A DNA stretch of 59,341 bases, taken from Acinetobacter lwoffii (GTDB lineage Bacteria; Pseudomonadota; Gammaproteobacteria; Pseudomonadales; Moraxellaceae). How positions within the stretch are numbered: the stretch's first letter is position 1; every line of letters starts with the position of its first letter. Position numbers and translations under genes: made by a program. The DNA lies in assembly GCF_022967985.1 (NCBI RefSeq), contig NZ_JALJVC010000021.1, positions 1-59,341 of the forward strand. The letters are read 5' to 3'. Shown here in pieces: positions 8,851 to 17,657 of this stretch. The notes under the pieces were generated by a model, which worked only from the letters and a program-made list of their open reading frames with translations, was not told the origin of the DNA and searched no databases.

Positions 8851-9188
8851 ATGCCAAAAAACCTTAAGTTCGCCAGCGAGCGCCGTAGTGACCAACGTAA
8901 AAAAGTCATACAAGCCGAAATGCTGCAGGCCCAAACATTTATACAGATCTATCTGCTCTTACCTTTCTTCTTTAAGGCATATCAGCATCAGCAACATCTT
9001 ACGATGCGCAAACCCTAGAAGATGTCATCTAGCATGAAGCAAGCGCTGTGCGTGATAAAAAATTGACTGAACCTACACTACAAATCTGCCTGTGGCTGAT
9101 CAGCCTATTCCAGCCGAGTACAACGCAAGTGCAGCACTTCAATCAATTTATTAATTTGCGGCACTTTGAGCTGAAATATTTAAGCTAA
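8851..9188 (+). pseudogene. Decayed gene of unknown function
   Basis: An ATG frame at 8851-9018 encodes 55 residues (MPKNLKFASERRSDQRKKV, then a helical stretch ending TMRKP). Just before that stop, another frame continues with protein-like sequence (AQTLEDVI, TAG, then HEASAVRDKKLTEPTLQICL) and ends at 9186-9188. The pattern of one frame handing over to another with an extra stop is typical of an eroded coding gene. I do not recognise the family. It runs into the decayed integrase on the opposite strand. Confidence 0.4.
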
Positions 9189-9502
9189 ATGTCATGAATA
9201 GACATATCTGCCAGTGCACCAAACTTTTCATCAAACGGCGCTAATTGTTCTTTGACGTATTTGGATCCGCGAAGTTTACGGCCATGCTCATCATAGTATT
9301 TATGAAAAAGTGTTTTGAAGGGATAGTACTGTTTTATGCTCAAGTCTTTCGCCATCTGATTGACCTTCGCTTCAAGCATCTTTTGAGCTACCCCTTGCTC
9401 ACATTCTTTTGCGGTATCACGAGTTGCAGAAGAACGTTTTCCATTGATCATTAGTTCAATGTAGTAGGCCTAACCGCGCTTTCTGGGCTTGGGTAATTTC
9501 AT
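9185..9502 (-). pseudogene. Tyrosine-recombinase (integrase) N-terminal relic
   Basis: The minus-strand reading starts at an ATG at 9502 with MKLPKPRKRG, is interrupted by TAG at 9470-9472, and continues YYIELMINGKRSSATRDTAK through DEHGRKLRGSKYVKEQLAPF to a stop near 9185. This is the N-terminal and core-binding (SAM-like) part of a phage-type integrase; the catalytic domain with R-H-R-Y is gone. It sits about 175 bp from the 3' end of tRNA-Val, the usual place for an island integrase, and three TGACGTAA repeats overlap or precede its start. Confidence 0.7.
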
Positions 9503-9541
9503 GACGTAATTTCCAAAATTCTTGACGTAAACTTGACGTAA
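9502..9541. repeat. Three TGACGTAA direct repeats beside the integrase relic
   Basis: TGACGTAA occurs at 9502-9509, 9523-9530 and 9534-9541, the last two inside TTGACGTAAA. Clustered short repeats between an integrase gene and a tRNA are the form of integrase arm-type binding sites; that role is inference. Confidence 0.5.
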
Positions 9542-9616
9542 ATTTAACGGCAATAACTGCATAAAATACGGGTTTTGCAGATAGTGCGGATAACGGCTCA
9601 CTTTACTCAAGGCATT

Positions 9617-9656
9617 AAAAAAGGGCTTTAAGCTACTGTTTTCGCTTAAAACCCTT
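9617..9656 (-). terminator. Terminator downstream of tRNA-Val
   Basis: On the minus strand a 13-bp stem (AAGGGTTTTAAGC with GCTTAAAGCCCTT, one G-T pair) is followed by a run of T. It lies 22 bp past the tRNA 3' end. Confidence 0.8.
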
Positions 9657-9677
9657 ATAACATAACGTTTAGAATCT

Positions 9678-9754
9678 TGGTAGGTATAAGCAGACTCGAA
9701 CTGCTGACCTCTACGATGTCAACGTAGCGCTCTAACCAACTGAGCTATACACCT
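9678..9754 (-). tRNA. tRNA-Val (GAC anticodon)
   Basis: This is a 77-nt cloverleaf. The 7-bp acceptor stem pairs AGGTGTA with TATACCT (one G-U). The D arm is GCTCAGTTGGTTAGAGC, the anticodon stem CTACG/CGTAG with loop TTGACAT gives anticodon GAC, and the T arm carries GTTCGAG. CCA is encoded. It reads GUC and GUU valine codons. It is followed by a strong terminator and, beyond that, an integrase relic, so its 3' end probably once served as an island attachment site. Confidence 0.95.
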
Positions 9755-9801
9755 AGAATGCTTGGCATATTATAAATTTTTCCGACCGAAAACAAGCCTT
9801 T

Positions 9802-11796
9802 TCATTTAGTTTTTAAAACGTCCGCGCAAGTTTTAAGCAAATCCTTGAATTTTTTCAATTCTTGTTCAGTTATTGGGGTTCCCGAATAAAGATTTTTTTC
9901 AAAAACCTGTATAGCTTGAATAAAGGCAGTCTGGTTTTCAATCTGAACCTGTTGAGATAAACGCTGCATCCAGTGATGAAAAGTTTCTGCAGGCTGTTTT
10001 TTGAGATGATCAGTTAGAGATTGATTCAGCTGTTGAATCGCACGATCAAATGGAGATTGCGCCTGTCGGGCTTTTAGATAAATTCTGAAGATATAGGCCA
10101 AAATCAATAGTGCAATACTGCCCAGTAAAATTATGACACTCGAATAAACTGAACCGAGTCCTAATTTTGATAACCAGCTCTGTTGTGATTCTGCATTATA
10201 ACCCACCACCTTACTTTGCCATTGGTAGCTGGCATAATCGCTCCAAACGCGTAGTTTGGTGATCCATAGATTATGCTGCGAGTTCCAGGTCGACTGATTT
10301 GCCGATACCCATGCATCCTGAGAAAGCAGATTTTGCATACCATCATCTATACGCTGTGGAGTGATCATTGCGGTTGGATCAAAGCGTTGCCATTTCTGGT
10401 CAATCCAGACTTCTGTCCAGGCGTGCGCATCGAGCTGCCGGACTTCCCAGCTCATGCGATCTGGTGCCAACTCCCCCCCCTGATAGCCGGTGACCACCCG
10501 TGCAGGAATCCCGACATAACGCATCAACATCACGAAACTCGAGGCATAGTGTTCACAAAAGCCTTGCCGGGAATTAAACAGGAACTCATCAATCCGGTTT
10601 TGTCCTAATTGGCCCGGCTTTAAGGTATAAACAAAATTATTCTGCTGATACCAGTTCAAGACTTTCTGTACATAACGCCGAGGATCTTCCGCACTTTGCG
10701 TATAGAGACGTTGTGCTAATTGTTGCGCTCGCGGGTCAAGTCGGCGCTGCACCTGAGTATTCGTTCGCTCGATATATTGCGTTGGCAAAGCCTGAGGGTC
10801 ATATCCCGTTCCGATCCATTGTAACGAAATCGGTTCAACACGTTGCGTGAGCCGTCTCGGCACAATGCTCCAATCCTGACGGTTATAATAACGGCGTTCC
10901 ACAGGTATCGATTTTTCCAACCCCATGATCCAGAACACCGAAGGATCCGCAGCCAGATATTGGTAGTTCCAGCCTGTAGGTACGGGTGAAGTATCCATCG
11001 GTTGTCGCATTAAAGGCTGCTGATTGACGAAACTGCTGGTCCAGCGTTGCCCATCATATTCATCTAGCACCAAGGCTCGCCAATAGAGTTCTGAGCGTGG
11101 CGGAAGCTTGCTGATATCACCAATAATCCGGAAAGCAAGGGCACTGGATTGGGATAATTCAGCAATATCCCCAGGTGACATACTATCGCCAATGCCGGTC
11201 ACACCCTTATTTTCAGGAATGGGAATATGCCAAAGTGGTGGCAAGCGCGGAAAGAAAATAAACAGCAAGATAAAAAATGGAACAGCGTACAAGATAAACT
11301 TGCCCACATGTTTGGCATCCTGTTGCAATGCTGCGCGCTGAGTGATCTGCTCCTGCTCAAAATCGCTAGTCTGAATCCGGTACAAACCAATCAGACAGCT
11401 GATTAAACACAGCACGATCACAATCGCCATCCCAAAAGATTGGCTATATAGGAATGAGCTGGCAGCAACAAACAGGGCAAAATTAAACAGAATAATCAGG
11501 TCACGTTTATTTTTACTTTCCAGTGATTTAGCAAATAAAAAAGTAGATAAAACTGCTACCCCAGCCTCAACACCAATAAAACTATGATGGCTCAAATAAA
11601 TATTGCCGAGTGCCAAAGCCGTCAGTAGAAAAGTGCCCGTTTTGGGAAATGGCTGCTGACGTTTCAGGAAAATCCAGATACATACAATACTAATCGCAAA
11701 AATAATACTGAGTAGAACCGGAATAAATGCCATCTGGGCGATGAGAATCAGGCCCAAAGTCAGCACAATCGAGGTACGGATTTTTGCATTGATCAT
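9802..11796 (-). CDS. TgpA-type membrane transglutaminase-like protein
   Basis: This is a protein of about 664 residues, last gene of a MoxR-DUF58-transglutaminase operon. The N-terminal third is a series of hydrophobic helices. A large periplasmic region then carries the transglutaminase core with the full Cys-His-Asp set: RQGFCEHYASSFV, LDAHAWTEVWID and FDPTAM. A final TM helix and a short cytoplasmic tail follow. This is the TgpA (DUF3488 plus transglutaminase plus DUF4129) layout. The ATG at 11796 is chosen because an upstream extension would read through the end of the DUF58 gene; the gap to DUF58 is 13 bp. The natural substrate of TgpA proteins is not established. A role at the cell envelope is inferred. 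Confidence 0.9.
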   Translation of the reverse strand: MINAKIRTSIVLTLGLILIAQMAFIPVLLSIIFAISIVCIWIFLKRQQPFPKTGTFLLTALALGNIYLSHHSFIGVEAGVAVLSTFLFAKSLESKNKRDLIILFNFALFVAASSFLYSQSFGMAIVIVLCLISCLIGLYRIQTSDFEQEQITQRAALQQDAKHVGKFILYAVPFFILLFIFFPRLPPLWHIPIPENKGVTGIGDSMSPGDIAELSQSSALAFRIIGDISKLPPRSELYWRALVLDEYDGQRWTSSFVNQQPLMRQPMDTSPVPTGWNYQYLAADPSVFWIMGLEKSIPVERRYYNRQDWSIVPRRLTQRVEPISLQWIGTGYDPQALPTQYIERTNTQVQRRLDPRAQQLAQRLYTQSAEDPRRYVQKVLNWYQQNNFVYTLKPGQLGQNRIDEFLFNSRQGFCEHYASSFVMLMRYVGIPARVVTGYQGGELAPDRMSWEVRQLDAHAWTEVWIDQKWQRFDPTAMITPQRIDDGMQNLLSQDAWVSANQSTWNSQHNLWITKLRVWSDYASYQWQSKVVGYNAESQQSWLSKLGLGSVYSSVIILLGSIALLILAYIFRIYLKARQAQSPFDRAIQQLNQSLTDHLKKQPAETFHHWMQRLSQQVQIENQTAFIQAIQVFEKNLYSGTPITEQELKKFKDLLKTCADVLKTK

Positions 11797-11809
11797 GAAT
11801 TTACCCGCC

Positions 11810-12715
11810 TTAGGCCTGCGCCAACAATTGTTTGGCTTTCCGCAGTTGTTCTTCACCTGCGCCCTGAGGCAATTCGGCCTGTGGCAAATACAGACTATAC
11901 GCACATTGCTGCTGCTCGCACTGCTCGACCAGACCCATCACAAATTCAAGTTTTTCTTCATGTGACTGGCTCGGCATATGTGCATAATGAATCTCGATAC
12001 TGTGCTCATCCTGATATTGCTCAAAGACTTTGACATACAAGCCTTGCCCACGCGCAAACTGCTTCCAGGACACCGCCTGCAAGGAATCACCTGACTGGTA
12101 ATTGCGTAATTCACGGAACTCATCCATATCCGGTTCAAAACGGTTAAAGTGATATTTATTTTCTGTGCTAAAAACTTCAGCTTTAGGCGCGACCCAGGCC
12201 GAATGCTGATGATAAAGATAGGTCCAGGCTCGAACTAACCCAAAGGGATAAACCGAATAAATCTGAATCACCGGATAATCAAACTTGCCACGTTGCTCTG
12301 CATAAAATGGCAGAATAAATTGCTGTTTTTGTGCATTCAGATAAACTTTCGCTAGCTGATTCCCTGCTTTGATATACAAATAGCGGGGGCGAAGCTGCTG
12401 CTGTTGAAAATAAAGATGCAGATTCACGCTATGACCGACCTGCCCCACATCATCTGCGATCAATTCAATTTTCAGGTCATGCAATTGCTTAAAAGTCAGA
12501 TAAAAACTGATACACAGCACCGCACTGATTAAAAAGCAGAAACCTAAAATCAGGTTATTGGCATAGTTCACCCCGGCCACAAAGGTGATGAAGATCAACA
12601 CCAGATACAGATAGCCCTGCTGATAAATAAATACCAAGACATCTTTCTGCGAGAGCTGTTTCTGCTGTGAGAATTGAAAGCGCTTGGCCAGCCATTTTTG
12701 CCAGGTTTTATCCAA
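11810..12715 (-). CDS. DUF58 domain protein
   Basis: The 301-residue protein has two N-terminal TM helices (about residues 30-75) and a DUF58 domain with the hallmark FEPDMDEFRELRNYQSGDSLQAVSWKQFARG, related to von Willebrand A-type folds. It starts at TTG 12715, preceded by AAAGGAG with a 7-nt gap, and lies 12 bp after the MoxR stop. DUF58 proteins are standard partners of MoxR ATPases, probably as substrate or adaptor in envelope or complex assembly. The exact function is unknown. Confidence 0.88.
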   Translation of the reverse strand: MDKTWQKWLAKRFQFSQQKQLSQKDVLVFIYQQGYLYLVLIFITFVAGVNYANNLILGFCFLISAVLCISFYLTFKQLHDLKIELIADDVGQVGHSVNLHLYFQQQQLRPRYLYIKAGNQLAKVYLNAQKQQFILPFYAEQRGKFDYPVIQIYSVYPFGLVRAWTYLYHQHSAWVAPKAEVFSTENKYHFNRFEPDMDEFRELRNYQSGDSLQAVSWKQFARGQGLYVKVFEQYQDEHSIEIHYAHMPSQSHEEKLEFVMGLVEQCEQQQCAYSLYLPQAELPQGAGEEQLRKAKQLLAQA

Positions 12716-12727
12716 GAGAGGACTCCT

Positions 12728-13690
12728 TTAGCTGACCGCAACCTGTTGCATCACATTAAACGTTTCAGCTTCACTTAACCCCAGACGATGCGAAGTCACC
12801 GCGACAAATACAGCCTGCACATCATCTGGTGTGACAAAAGCACGTTGCTGAATCAAAGCATACGCTTGTGCTGCGCGCTTCAAGGCCAGAAGGCCACGCG
12901 TAGAAAGTCCATGACGGCTTTTACGGGTTTCTTCTGACAGATCAAGCAAATATTCCTGAATCGCTTCACTGATAAATATCTGATGCGTCAGACTTTGCAG
13001 ATCCAGAATTTCATCTTCGGTAAAAATATGCGCCAGACTTGCAATCAGGGCAAAACGGGATTCCTGCTGTAATAACAGTTTTTCTGCATGGCGTGATGGA
13101 TACCCCAAAGATAAACGCATCAGGAAACGGTCTAGCTGGGATTCCGGCAAAGCGTAAGTACCACTTTGGAATAGCGGGTTTTGTGTCGCAATCACCCAGA
13201 AAGGTTTCGGTAAGGCATAGCGTACGCCATCAATGGTGGCATAGCCCTCTTCCATGGCCTCGAGTAAGGCGCTCTGGGTTTTGGGACTACAACGGTTAAT
13301 TTCATCTGCCAGTAAAATCTGGGTAAAAATTGAGCCTTGTTTAAACTCGAACTGATGTTCTTTCTGGTTAAACATATTAATGCCGATGACATCACTGGCC
13401 AGCATGTCATTGGTAAATTGAATCCGCTGGAACTTTAACCCAGCCAGATGTGCCAGACTGCTGGCTAATGTGGTTTTACCCAGCCCGGGTAAATCTTCAA
13501 ATAAGACATGTCCGCCTGCAATCAGACAACAGAGTGCCAGTGTGGTCTGGGCCTGCTTATCCAACACAATGGCATTAACTTCTTCAAAAAAACGCTGGAT
13601 CTTGGGTGCATAACTTGCAATCTTTTGTTCAAGCACTGTATCGATGTGTGCAATGTCGTTATTTTCCTTTTGTTTCATGCCCCAGATCAC
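12728..13690 (-). CDS. MoxR-family AAA+ ATPase
   Basis: This cytosolic AAA+ ATPase of about 320 residues carries Walker A (EDLPGLGKTTLA), Walker B (LLADEINRCSPKTQSALLEAM), the sensor segment WVIATQNP and the C-terminal lid with STRGLLALKRAAQAYA. MoxR proteins act as chaperone-like remodellers for partner proteins encoded next to them, here DUF58 and TgpA. The GTG at 13690 is chosen because AAGGA lies 7 nt upstream; an ATG 12 nt downstream has no properly spaced site. First gene of a three-gene minus-strand operon. Confidence 0.9.
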   Translation of the reverse strand: MIWGMKQKENNDIAHIDTVLEQKIASYAPKIQRFFEEVNAIVLDKQAQTTLALCCLIAGGHVLFEDLPGLGKTTLASSLAHLAGLKFQRIQFTNDMLASDVIGINMFNQKEHQFEFKQGSIFTQILLADEINRCSPKTQSALLEAMEEGYATIDGVRYALPKPFWVIATQNPLFQSGTYALPESQLDRFLMRLSLGYPSRHAEKLLLQQESRFALIASLAHIFTEDEILDLQSLTHQIFISEAIQEYLLDLSEETRKSRHGLSTRGLLALKRAAQAYALIQQRAFVTPDDVQAVFVAVTSHRLGLSEAETFNVMQQVAVS

Positions 13691-14085
13691 AATAAATTCC
13701 TTAATAAAACATGGCCTAAGATTAACATACACTGAAATTTAAATTTTCCCAAAAGATCAATCATCTGTCTGTGTAACTGGATAAAAATATTCGCTAGAAA
13801 ATGACGAGGATTTAAATACTAGAAGAGTAGAAATGATCAGGTTGAAAAGAATTAAAAAGCGCAGACAACAAATAAAATGATCAGCACAAATAGAGATCAT
13901 TTTTCTTTTCGCTCCAATGTCAAAATATCGACATACGCTTATTTATCTATTTGAAAAGAATCATACTTAAAAGGTATAGAGACTTAAGTGATTCCCTGGA
14001 TTTTTATAAAAATTTTCTCAGCTAGCTCAATAAATGACATCAGATTTAACGCGATCGTCTATTCCTCATATTAATTTTTAATGAT
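13691..14085. other. Intergenic stretch
   Basis: About 395 bp of AT-rich sequence upstream of the MoxR operon and downstream of ybdD. No gene was found; the left part must hold the MoxR operon promoter. Confidence 0.5.
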
Positions 14086-14109
14086 AAAAAAAGCGCCCCG
14101 AAAGGCGCT
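14086..14109 (-). terminator. Terminator of the cstA-ybdD operon
   Basis: On the minus strand AGCGCC and GGGCGCT form a tight hairpin around TTTCG, followed by a T7 run, 13 bp past the ybdD stop. Confidence 0.85.
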
Positions 14110-14121
14110 ATGACTTAAGGA

Positions 14122-14424
14122 TTAACACGGACACTTCTTCATATCACCGCCCGCAGATGGATAACGGGAATCCACACAGTGACGATAAAATGTTTTCGGG
14201 TCCATGGCTTCCAGATCGGGATGATGCTTGCGCATATGCTCCACATAGGTCTGGTAATCAGGTACACCGACCATCAGACGGAAACTTTGCTGCAAACGTT
14301 GCCACAAGGTCGCAATCCGCGACCAGTTTTTCGGATTCAGGATTAAATCCTTTTGTGACATTACGGTCATCTTGATGATTTTATAAATCATCGTTTTCCC
14401 GCTTTTGGCAAACTTCAGATTCAT
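14122..14424 (-). CDS. ybdD: YbdD/YjiX-family small protein (DUF466)
   Basis: The 100-residue protein ends in the DUF466 signature: a basic helix, then LMVGVPDYQTYVEHMRKHHPDL, FYRHCVDSRY and a Cys-rich tail GGDMKKCPC. The start at 14424 is set by AAGGGG about 6 nt upstream; longer versions would run into cstA. Relatives are about 65 residues, so roughly 30 extra N-terminal residues are present and could include a later start. It lies 10 bp after cstA, as in enterobacteria, where it is needed together with the carrier for pyruvate uptake. The same role here is inferred from the conserved pairing. Confidence 0.88.
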   Translation of the reverse strand: MNLKFAKSGKTMIYKIIKMTVMSQKDLILNPKNWSRIATLWQRLQQSFRLMVGVPDYQTYVEHMRKHHPDLEAMDPKTFYRHCVDSRYPSAGGDMKKCPC

Positions 14425-14434
14425 AATATTCCCC

Positions 14435-16534
14435 TTAATGACCTTTCGCTGGCTGAATCTCTTCAGGATCGCGATAAATCGCTTCTGCTTCATGTACAGA
14501 TGGCTCAGGATTTGCCAATGCACGACGAATCACGCGAATTGCAGCAAACAACATGACAAAGGCTACAATCATAAAGAAAGCACAGAGCGCAGCATTAATC
14601 TGGTTCGACATCGCTACCGTCTGCATTTCTGCCACAGTTTTCGCTGGTGCCAGGATTTCATTATTGGCAATCGCCGTGTTGAAACGATCAGCCTGCGCAA
14701 GGAAACCAATCTTTGGATTTTCGTGGAAAATCTTCTGCCAGCCTGCTGTCATAGAAGTAATGAACAGGAACACTGTCGGGATAATCGTGACCCAGACATA
14801 TTTCTGCTTCTTCATCTTGAACAAAATAACCGTACCAAGAATCAATGCCATTGCAGCCAGAATCTGGTTACCAATACCAAACAGCGGCCATAAACTGTTA
14901 ATCCCGCCGAGTGGATCGACTACGCCCTGATAGACGAAGAAGCCCCAGCCTGCCACTGCAACCGCAGTACCCAACAGGTTTCCGAAGAAGTTATGCGACT
15001 GTTTCACCGCTGGAATTACGATACCGACAGTATCCTGTACCATGAAACGACAGGCACGCGTACCCGCATCTACAGCAGTCAGGATGAATAATGCTTCAAA
15101 CAGAATCGCAAAGTGATACCAGAACGCCATCATTTCACGACTATTAAAGATTTCCGTGATGATATGTGCCATACCGATTGCAAAGGTAGGCGCACCACCA
15201 GTACGTGACAGAATCGAGTTTTCACCGACTTCCTGTGCCAGCAAAGTCAAGGCTTCAGGCGTTACCACAAAACCAAGGGTTCGCACTGCTTCTGCTGCGC
15301 TTTCTGCGGTAGTACCGAGCAAGGCTGCTGGTGAGTTAATAGCAAAGTAAATTCCTGGATCCAGAATTGCAGCACAGATCAAGGCCATGATCGCCACAAA
15401 AGATTCCATCAACATACCGCCATAACCGATCACCCGGATATCGCGTTCGTTATTGACCAGTTTCGGTGTCGTCCCCGAAGATACCAAGGCATGGAAACCG
15501 GAAATCGCACCACAGGCAATAGTAATAAACAGGAATGGGAACATAGAACCTGCGAATACAGGACCAGTACCATCCACAAATTTGGTAATCGCTGGCAGTT
15601 TCATTTCAGGCATGGCAAACAGGATACCCACGGCCAAACCTGCAATCACGCCAATTTTCAGGAAGGTCGACAGATAATCACGTGGTGCAAGCAATAGCCA
15701 GACTGGCAGTACCGATGCAATGAAACCATAAATGATCAGTGCCCAAGTCAGCTCAGTGCCAGAAAGCGTAAAGAACGGACCCCAATATGGATGTTGTGCG
15801 ATGTTTTCACCGTAGATAATGCCCAGCATCATCAACACAAAACCGATAATCGAGACCTCAGCAATTTTACCCGGTCGGATAAAACGCATATAGATGCCCA
15901 TAAAGATCGCAATCGGAATGGTGGCTGCAATACTGAACACACCCCAAGGGCTGTTAGTTAATGCTTTCACCACTACTAGTGCCAATACCGCAAGAATAAT
16001 GATCATCACGCCCAAGGCACCGAGCATCACCACAATACCGGCAAAAGTACCCAGTTCCTGTTTTGCCATTTCACCGAGTGAACGACCGTCACGCCGGGTG
16101 GAAATAAACAGTACCAGGAAGTCTTGTACCGCACCTGCTAGTACCACACCGACCAGTAGCCAAATCGTCCCGGGTAAATAGCCCATTTGTGCTGCCAAGA
16201 TCGGACCGACTAAAGGACCTGCACCGGCAATCGCTGCAAAGTGATGGCCAAACAGAACGCTTTTGTTGGTCGGCACATAGTCCAGACCATCGGCCAGACG
16301 ATGCGCAGGCGTTAAACGGCGTTCATTCAGCTCAAATACTTTGGTGGCGATAAACAAACTGTAGAAACGGTAAGCAATGCTATAGACACAGGCGGCGGCA
16401 AGTACCAGCCAGACTGCATTGACATGCTCACCCCGACTCAGTGCTAGAACTCCAAAAGAGACTGCACCCACAATGGCTACAAAAAGCCAAATCATTTTCG
16501 AAGTCAGCGTCGACTTCTTTTGTAAAGTTTCCAT
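14435..16534 (-). CDS. cstA: CstA-type carbon-starvation / pyruvate transporter
   Basis: This is a 699-residue polytopic protein with many hydrophobic helices. It has CstA-family landmarks: YRFYSLFIATKVFELNERRL, TNKSVLFGHHFAAIAGAGPL, GPILAAQMGYLPG and the segment GFHALVSSGTTPKLV. CstA/BtsT proteins take up pyruvate, and some take up peptides, across the inner membrane. It is followed by ybdD in an operon with a terminator. In enterobacteria cstA responds to CRP and carbon starvation; no such site was identified here. Confidence 0.95.
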   Translation of the reverse strand: METLQKKSTLTSKMIWLFVAIVGAVSFGVLALSRGEHVNAVWLVLAAACVYSIAYRFYSLFIATKVFELNERRLTPAHRLADGLDYVPTNKSVLFGHHFAAIAGAGPLVGPILAAQMGYLPGTIWLLVGVVLAGAVQDFLVLFISTRRDGRSLGEMAKQELGTFAGIVVMLGALGVMIIILAVLALVVVKALTNSPWGVFSIAATIPIAIFMGIYMRFIRPGKIAEVSIIGFVLMMLGIIYGENIAQHPYWGPFFTLSGTELTWALIIYGFIASVLPVWLLLAPRDYLSTFLKIGVIAGLAVGILFAMPEMKLPAITKFVDGTGPVFAGSMFPFLFITIACGAISGFHALVSSGTTPKLVNNERDIRVIGYGGMLMESFVAIMALICAAILDPGIYFAINSPAALLGTTAESAAEAVRTLGFVVTPEALTLLAQEVGENSILSRTGGAPTFAIGMAHIITEIFNSREMMAFWYHFAILFEALFILTAVDAGTRACRFMVQDTVGIVIPAVKQSHNFFGNLLGTAVAVAGWGFFVYQGVVDPLGGINSLWPLFGIGNQILAAMALILGTVILFKMKKQKYVWVTIIPTVFLFITSMTAGWQKIFHENPKIGFLAQADRFNTAIANNEILAPAKTVAEMQTVAMSNQINAALCAFFMIVAFVMLFAAIRVIRRALANPEPSVHEAEAIYRDPEEIQPAKGH

Positions 16535-16651
16535 TCAATCCCTCATATTGTGATGCATACAAATCAGCGTGATTGTTGTTGTTCGAGGTACTGCTGTTTT
16601 CCCTTGCGACTTTACGCCTGTTCTTTTGCTTTTCCTCTAAGACTTTGGCAT

Positions 16652-16679
16652 AAAAAAAGGGATGATTTAAATCATCCCT
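16652..16679 (-). terminator. Terminator of efp
   Basis: On the minus strand a near-perfect palindrome (AGGGATGATT with AATCATCCCT) is followed by a T7 run, 27 bp past the efp stop. Confidence 0.88.
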
Positions 16680-16705
16680 CTCGATAATAGTCTATTTTCA
16701 AACCA

Positions 16706-17275
16706 TTATGCACGTTCTAAATAGTCACCAGTACGGGTATCTACACGAACGCTTTCTTCTTGCTGTACGAATAATGGAACACGTACTACAGCACCTGTTT
16801 CAAGTTTCGCTGGCTTACCGCCACCGCCAGAAGTATCACCACGAACACCTGGATCAGTTTCAACGATTTTAAGTACGACGAAGTTCGGTGGAGTCACGTT
16901 TAAAGGCACGCCATTGAACAACATGATGGTACATTTTTCATTTGAATCGTCTTTTAACCATTTTGCAGCATCGCTCATCGCTGTTTTATCAGCTGCGATC
17001 TGTTCAAAAGTAACAGGATCCATGAAGTTCCACATTTCACCATCGTTGTACAAGTATTCCATTTCTACTTCAACGATATCAGCCGCTTCTAGGTTCTCGC
17101 CTGATTTGAAAGTTTTTTCCAGAACTTTACCTGATTTAAGGTTACGTAATTTTACGCGGTTAAAAGCTTGGCCTTTACCTGGTTTTACGTATTCGTTTTC
17201 CATGATTGAACATGGGTTGCCATCAAGCATAACCTTAAGGCCTGACTTGAAATCATTCGTAGAATAATAGGCCAT
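16706..17275 (-). CDS. efp: Translation elongation factor P
   Basis: The 189-residue protein has the three-beta-barrel EF-P pattern. The modifiable loop is PGKGQAF with the acceptor lysine at position 34, the E. coli site. The C-terminal signature around [20 protein letters not shown] binds near the P-site tRNA. EF-P relieves ribosome stalling at polyproline. The beta-lysylation enzyme EpmB is encoded divergently 382 bp away. Epm A and C are not in this window. Confidence 0.98.
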   Translation of the reverse strand: MAYYSTNDFKSGLKVMLDGNPCSIMENEYVKPGKGQAFNRVKLRNLKSGKVLEKTFKSGENLEAADIVEVEMEYLYNDGEMWNFMDPVTFEQIAADKTAMSDAAKWLKDDSNEKCTIMLFNGVPLNVTPPNFVVLKIVETDPGVRGDTSGGGGKPAKLETGAVVRVPLFVQQEESVRVDTRTGDYLERA

Positions 17276-17657
17276 GACTGGCGCACTCCAAACTTACTAA
17301 CTTTAATCTATTGATGCTATGGGCTGTTGCGATGTCATTTAGCAAGTCTGACACGAACATTGAGTTGCCACATGCACATTCATTTGATGTTGCGTATTCT
17401 AAATGAGCAATACACTTTGCCGCAATGAAAAAATCCGCTTTCACCCACTCAGGCTGTTTAAGTTACAATCAGACATGAAAATCCTTTGTTTATTCATGTC
17501 TTGCTCAACGTTAAAATAGCATCAGGCGAGCACGAAGATCAGCATAGCTTAATCACTCTTTATTTTATAGCGCAGTGGATTATTGCGCTTGCGCACAAAC
17601 TGTTAAACTGCGCCCATCAGGCTTTGTCCTCTCACTTATTATTGTTAATCTTCCGGC
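17276..17657. other. Divergent promoter region between efp and epmB
   Basis: A 382-bp non-coding region that must hold both promoters. No operator, repeat or RNA gene was recognised. Confidence 0.5.

Noticed and set aside
14405..14930. Plus-strand open frames opposite cstA
   Set aside because: They lie entirely on the antisense of a well-supported transporter gene, with Cys/His/Arg-rich composition typical of shadow frames.
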